7,584 nt of DNA from Ferruginibacter sp. GTDB taxonomy: Bacteria; Bacteroidota; Bacteroidia; Chitinophagales; Chitinophagaceae. The translations under genes and the position numbers were made by a program. Positions 4,520 to 7,584 of this stretch are shown piece by piece (positions within the stretch are counted from its first letter, which is position 1; every line of letters starts with the position of its first letter). A model generated the notes under the pieces. It worked only from the letters and a program-made list of their open reading frames with translations, was not told the DNA's origin and ran no database searches. The stretch lies in assembly GCA_018057635.1 (NCBI GenBank), contig JAGPDJ010000104.1:1-7584 (forward strand), in the 5' to 3' direction.

Positions 4520-6009
4520 AGTTTACAACACTATATGGTATTCTCAACGGCGATTTAATTCCCTGGCTAAACACAAATGATAATTTTTCCAGTGCAATTG
4601 AACCCTGTTATTTGAAAGCAACAGCATCCGTTCCTGTTAATGATGTGGAACTACATTATCAAATGACTTCTTTATTACAACCTTTTCCGGCTTTGGCAGA
4701 CTATATAAAATCACAGGAGCCGGTTACAGCGACAAATCTTGTTCCCCCGTTTTTTGCAATTATACTTCCACAGCATACAAACACATTCACTGCTTTTTAT
4801 TATTTAACCTTCAGGCAGGAAACGCTTCGCTTGTTCAATTTAATAATTAACAGTTGCAGCGAAATGGACAACGAAATGAAATCATTTCTTATCAACGAAT
4901 ACCTGAAAGAGTTAAAATACCTGGCATTGAATCTGACTGATAAAATGAAAGAAAAAGGATATAGCCATCCACCCAATCCACAGACCGATGCTGTTCATTA
5001 TGCTTTATATGTGGCAAGGTATTTTGTGGTTCATCTTTTCTTTGAAATACAGGAACTATTTGCGGACAATGTAAAGTCACCAATTATTCCGAAAGCTTTT
5101 TTCCAAACCTTTTTAAAGGAAACGTATGATGAAAATTACCTGCATCCCGGATGGGCTTATTACGAACACAAACTGATGTTTTGCATTGATAACAATTTGT
5201 TTTCTTATAATGCAATCAGGAAAATATTTGAGGAACTGAAAGCCGAAACCAATCTGGAACAAAAAGAAGCCGTAATAGCAAAATATGAGAATGCTATTTA
5301 CCTGCACTTGTTAGGCCATAATCCATCGGAAATAAAAAACCTTTTAAATCCAACACTTGTTTCAGAGCTTTTTAGCAGCGTAAAAGGTGATATTCAAAAC
5401 CAAATAAATAGCGTTCAGCTTGGTATTGACCGGCTCGAAATTGTAAACAACGAGTTAAACAAATTATATTTTATTGAAACCACTTCAAAAAATCACCATT
5501 CAGTTCCGTCTCTTTTGTATCACTGGTTAACAACACAGGCTACAGTTTATACAAATGCGGCCAGCAATGTTTTTGCTACAGTTGCCGATAAACGGACTGT
5601 GATAGAGCCAAAGACAATTATAAATAAAGTGCATATACAAGAACAGCAAAAAATTGCTTTCCAGCACCTGGCTTTCATGAAAGGGGTTAATGCACAGAAT
5701 GAAAAAATAATGTCAGGCGAACAGTTTAACCAACTGATAGCTGCACTAAGTAGCTTGATAGAAAATGAATTAGTGCCTGCAATTGGAAATCCACTTCCAC
5801 AAATTAACCTGCCGAACAATTACATACGTTATACATTTTACCTGCTGCACAAAACCCTTTATACCACCAAATCAATTAAAGAAAGCTGGATTAATTTCCT
5901 GCACGACATGTTTTCGCAATTTAAAAACAACGAAAGGGCAACTACCAAAGCAAAATTTTCTGAAAAACCATCAATGTATGATGCTGAATTACAGCAGTTA
6001 AAAAAGTGA
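4513..6009 (+). CDS. Unknown 498-residue protein coupled to the integrase
   Basis: I do not recognise a family with confidence. The product is long, soluble-looking and mostly helical, with no signal peptide, membrane segment or known nucleotide-binding motif. Visible features are an N-terminal part with aromatic and proline-rich stretches (VPPFFAIILPQ, 77-87), a helical middle (about 120-280) with HPGWAYYEHKL (211-221) and YLHLLGHNPSEIKNLL (263-278), a possible coiled section around 290-320, and a basic C-terminus (TTKAKFSEK, 477-485). Its ATG lies inside the integrase stop region (7-bp overlap), so translational coupling is likely and a role in recombination or its control is plausible. A very distant resemblance of the 196-245 region to RteC-type regulators of Bacteroides conjugative elements crossed my mind but is not supported by a clear motif. 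A terminator-like hairpin follows the stop. Confidence 0.85.
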   Translation: MVKFTTLYGILNGDLIPWLNTNDNFSSAIEPCYLKATASVPVNDVELHYQMTSLLQPFPALADYIKSQEPVTATNLVPPFFAIILPQHTNTFTAFYYLTFRQETLRLFNLIINSCSEMDNEMKSFLINEYLKELKYLALNLTDKMKEKGYSHPPNPQTDAVHYALYVARYFVVHLFFEIQELFADNVKSPIIPKAFFQTFLKETYDENYLHPGWAYYEHKLMFCIDNNLFSYNAIRKIFEELKAETNLEQKEAVIAKYENAIYLHLLGHNPSEIKNLLNPTLVSELFSSVKGDIQNQINSVQLGIDRLEIVNNELNKLYFIETTSKNHHSVPSLLYHWLTTQATVYTNAASNVFATVADKRTVIEPKTIINKVHIQEQQKIAFQHLAFMKGVNAQNEKIMSGEQFNQLIAALSSLIENELVPAIGNPLPQINLPNNYIRYTFYLLHKTLYTTKSIKESWINFLHDMFSQFKNNERATTKAKFSEKPSMYDAELQQLKK

Positions 6010-6013
6010 TTTT

Positions 6014-6041
6014 GGTGAAGTGACATCACCACCGCTTCACC
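6014..6041 (+). terminator. Hairpin after the 498-residue gene
   Basis: GGTGAAGTG (6014-6022) pairs with CGCTTCACC (6033-6041), 9 bp including one G-T pair, with a 10-base loop. It starts 4 nt after the stop codon and is followed by a pyrimidine-rich tract (6041-6067). It could be an intrinsic terminator separating the integrase pair from the downstream genes; the T-run is interrupted, so termination may be partial. Confidence 0.5.
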
Positions 6042-6062
6042 TTTCCCTTACTTTCTCTTTTT

Positions 6063-6097
6063 GTTTTCAAATCCTGACAAAACAGGATTGTGAAAAC
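6063..6097 (+). promoter_or_regulatory. Long inverted repeat ending just before the HTH start codon
   Basis: GTTTTCAAATCCTG (6063-6076) pairs with 6083-6097 (CAGGATT, then TGAAAAC) over 14 bp, with only one bulged base (G6090) and a 6-base loop. It ends one base before the ATG at 6099. As DNA it is a good candidate operator; as RNA it would occlude the start region. Autoregulation by the HTH protein or translational control is inference. Confidence 0.6.
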
Positions 6098-6098
6098 G

Positions 6099-6401
6099 AT
6101 GAATACAGAAAATTTAATCCTCGACAAGCTCACCGAAATAGCTAACAAGCTGGATGAGCAAAACCTTTTGCAAAAAACAACCCTCAATTTTAACGAGGCT
6201 TGTAAGTACCTTGATGTAAGCCCTTCACATTTGTACAAGCTCACCAGTACAAAGCACATTCCGCATTTCTGTCCACAGGGTAAAAAATTGTACTTCCGCC
6301 GGGAAGAACTTGACACATGGCTTCAGCGAAACCGGCAACCCACAGCCCAAGAATCAGAAGCCTCTGCATCGGATTTATTAATCCGCAGCAAAAGGAAGTA
6401 A
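6099..6401 (+). CDS. Excisionase-like helix-turn-helix DNA-binding protein (HTH_17/MerR-like)
   Basis: From the ATG at 6099 the product is 100 residues, starting MNTENLILDKL. A short amphipathic helix (residues about 4-25) precedes the winged HTH: TLNFNEACKYLDVSPSHLYKLTS, where VSPSHLYKL is the recognition helix region, then HIPHFCPQGKKLYFRREELDTWL, the wing and final helix typical of Xis-like HTH_17 proteins. A basic tail (IRSKRK) ends it. A GTG at 6090 would add three residues but falls in the stem of the inverted repeat, so I prefer the ATG. In Bacteroidetes integrative elements such proteins sit between integrase and replication genes and act as excision or transcription factors. The primase gene starts 34 bp downstream, probably in the same transcript. 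Confidence 0.88.
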   Translation: MNTENLILDKLTEIANKLDEQNLLQKTTLNFNEACKYLDVSPSHLYKLTSTKHIPHFCPQGKKLYFRREELDTWLQRNRQPTAQESEASASDLLIRSKRK

Positions 6402-6435
6402 CAATTTTTTCCCAATTGAACTAAAGACTTGAACA

Positions 6436-7584
6436 ATGGCAGTATGCACCATATTTAAAAACTTTACCAATCCGGTAGAGGATGTTTCGCTGATTATCCT
6501 TTCCAATTGGATAGCATCCGAAAAGTACAAACCAGCAGTAACAGAAATCCGGGACCTGATGGCACAGGGTAAAACAGAAGAAGCCCAGGCAAAGAAGCAG
6601 CAGCTTCCCGCCTTTACCCCATCGGCAACTTTCAAAGACAAAAGATTGCTCCCAAACATGGTGCAGTACAGCGGCTTTGTACATCTTGATTTTGATAAGC
6701 TAACACCGGAACAATTAATTGCAGCCTTTCAAATCATTATTGCAATCCCTTACACTTTTCTTTGCTTCATTAGCCCAAGCGGTAACGGCCTTAAAGTGTT
6801 TATTGAAGTAAACACCGGCGCAGAACATCACGATACAGCCTACCAGCAGGTAAAGCAGTATTATGAAAAGGCCACCGGCTTAAAAGCCGATGTAAAATGC
6901 AAAGACATTACAAGGCTTTGTTTTGTAAGCCACGACCCACAGTTGTATAAAAACATTTACAACGAAAAGTTCCCTGTACAGGATGTACCTGTTCAGCAAA
7001 AACCGGTTCCGGTAGTTGCCATGCAGGAACCAAAAGAAGAAAGTACCGCACCAGATGAATACCTGCTAATCTTTCAGCAACAAATCACATTCACCAATCA
7101 AAAAGCCAATTATGAAAATGGAAACCGTAACAATTATATGTACCTGCTTGCTTCTAATTGCAACAGAGCTGGTTTATCGCAATCCGATACTGAAATTTTA
7201 TGTTCACAGCATTTTGATTTATCTGAAAGAGAAATTAAAGATTCGGTAAACAGTGCCTACAAACACCACAGCACCGAGTTTGCAAAGTTTGCAAACACTG
7301 CAAAGATGCAAAGTGCAGAACAGCAACCTTCCCAGCAGGATGATGACCCTTTAGAAGACTATTTAAAAACCACCCCCACCATCCCCGATGAAGTATATGA
7401 TGCATTGCCCCACATACTTAAAGAAGGTGCAAGGGCATTTACCGATAAGCGTAAACGGGATGTTTTCTTTACCGGTGCTATTTCCATTATTAGCGGCTGT
7501 CTGCCAAAAGTAACAGGTATCTATTTTAACGAAAGGGTGTATCCGCACTTATACACTTTCATCATTGCCCCGGCAGCCAGTGGC
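6436..7584 (+). CDS. BT4734-type primase with start of DUF3987 helicase-like domain (truncated by window)
   Basis: 383 codons from the ATG at 6436 are open to the window end. The N-terminal part matches the BT4734/VirE_N family of Bacteroidetes mobile elements, related to archaeo-eukaryotic primases: GFVHLDFDKL (80-89) with the D85/D87 pair expected to bind metal, FISPSGNGLKVFIEV (111-125), and DITRLCFVSHDP (157-168). A linker with Gln/Pro-rich stretches (181-206 and 292-301) follows. From about 315 the DUF3987 domain begins (IPDEVYDALPHILKEGA, KRKRDVFFTGAISII) and the last residues, IIAPAASG, are the start of a P-loop whose Lys lies just outside. The protein probably primes and unwinds element DNA after excision or mobilization. 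It lies 34 bp after the HTH gene. Family assignment is strong from motifs; biochemical role is inferred. Confidence 0.88.
   Translation, partial: MAVCTIFKNFTNPVEDVSLIILSNWIASEKYKPAVTEIRDLMAQGKTEEAQAKKQQLPAFTPSATFKDKRLLPNMVQYSGFVHLDFDKLTPEQLIAAFQIIIAIPYTFLCFISPSGNGLKVFIEVNTGAEHHDTAYQQVKQYYEKATGLKADVKCKDITRLCFVSHDPQLYKNIYNEKFPVQDVPVQQKPVPVVAMQEPKEESTAPDEYLLIFQQQITFTNQKANYENGNRNNYMYLLASNCNRAGLSQSDTEILCSQHFDLSEREIKDSVNSAYKHHSTEFAKFANTAKMQSAEQQPSQQDDDPLEDYLKTTPTIPDEVYDALPHILKEGARAFTDKRKRDVFFTGAISIISGCLPKVTGIYFNERVYPHLYTFIIAPAASG

Larger units (their letters stand above)
3078..7584 (+). mobile_element. Integrative (probably mobilizable) element, left part
   Basis: The element starts at the tRNA-Val 3'-half and holds, in order, integrase arm-like repeats, tyrosine recombinase, an unknown 498-residue protein, an excisionase-like HTH protein and a BT4734/DUF3987 primase-helicase. 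All genes are on the plus strand and tightly spaced. This order is the usual recombination plus replication module of Bacteroidetes integrative mobilizable elements, in which MobC and a relaxase commonly follow. No mobilization gene is seen here because the window ends, so conjugative transfer is inference. The right end should carry an intact tRNA-Val. Confidence 0.78.

Noticed and set aside
6378..6684. Two minus-strand open frames of about 90 codons
   Set aside because: Both are antisense to the start of the primase gene, whose motifs are clear in the plus strand.

Overview
The window looks like Bacteroidota DNA, possibly from the Chitinophagia/Sphingobacteriia side. The evidence is the Bacteroidetes-type ClpS, an integrase of the IntDOT-like class, a BT4734-type primase gene, a TAnnTTTG promoter box and weak or absent Shine-Dalgarno sites. 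It captures the junction between a chromosomal backbone and a layered genomic island that has grown at a tRNA gene.

Left, backbone (1-964, minus strand): a two-gene N-degron operon, clpS then aat. Aat tags proteins with Leu or Phe, and ClpS delivers such N-degron substrates to the Clp protease. aat runs off the left edge.

Middle (about 1038-3121): three same-orientation copies of the 3' half of one tRNA gene, which reads as tRNA-Val(UAC) on the minus strand. Copy A (1038-1081) is decayed, copy B (2745-2794) is modified and copy C (3078-3121) is clean. Each is followed on the minus strand by a hairpin or the remains of one. Between A and B is a three-gene minus-strand operon: a BON-domain lipoprotein, a BON-like/SH3b protein and a dodecin-like protein. 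Between B and C is a compact unit of about 333 bp carrying a GIY-YIG endonuclease. Its stop codon lies inside the anticodon loop of copy B, and its start codon is 4 nt after the terminator behind copy C.

Right (3078 to the end, plus strand): the left part of an integrative element. Order: attachment copy C, three 12-bp iterons overlapping a Bacteroidetes promoter, a tyrosine recombinase, a 498-residue unknown protein overlapping it by 7 bp, two consecutive hairpins, an excisionase-like HTH protein, and a BT4734-type primase/DUF3987 protein cut by the window edge exactly in its P-loop. This is the recombination and replication module of a probable integrative mobilizable element. Mobilization genes and a reconstituted complete tRNA-Val would be expected beyond the right edge.

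The most interesting reading is that the locus records three insertion events at the same tRNA end, oldest on the left, one of them a minimal GIY-YIG unit fused to tRNA sequence.
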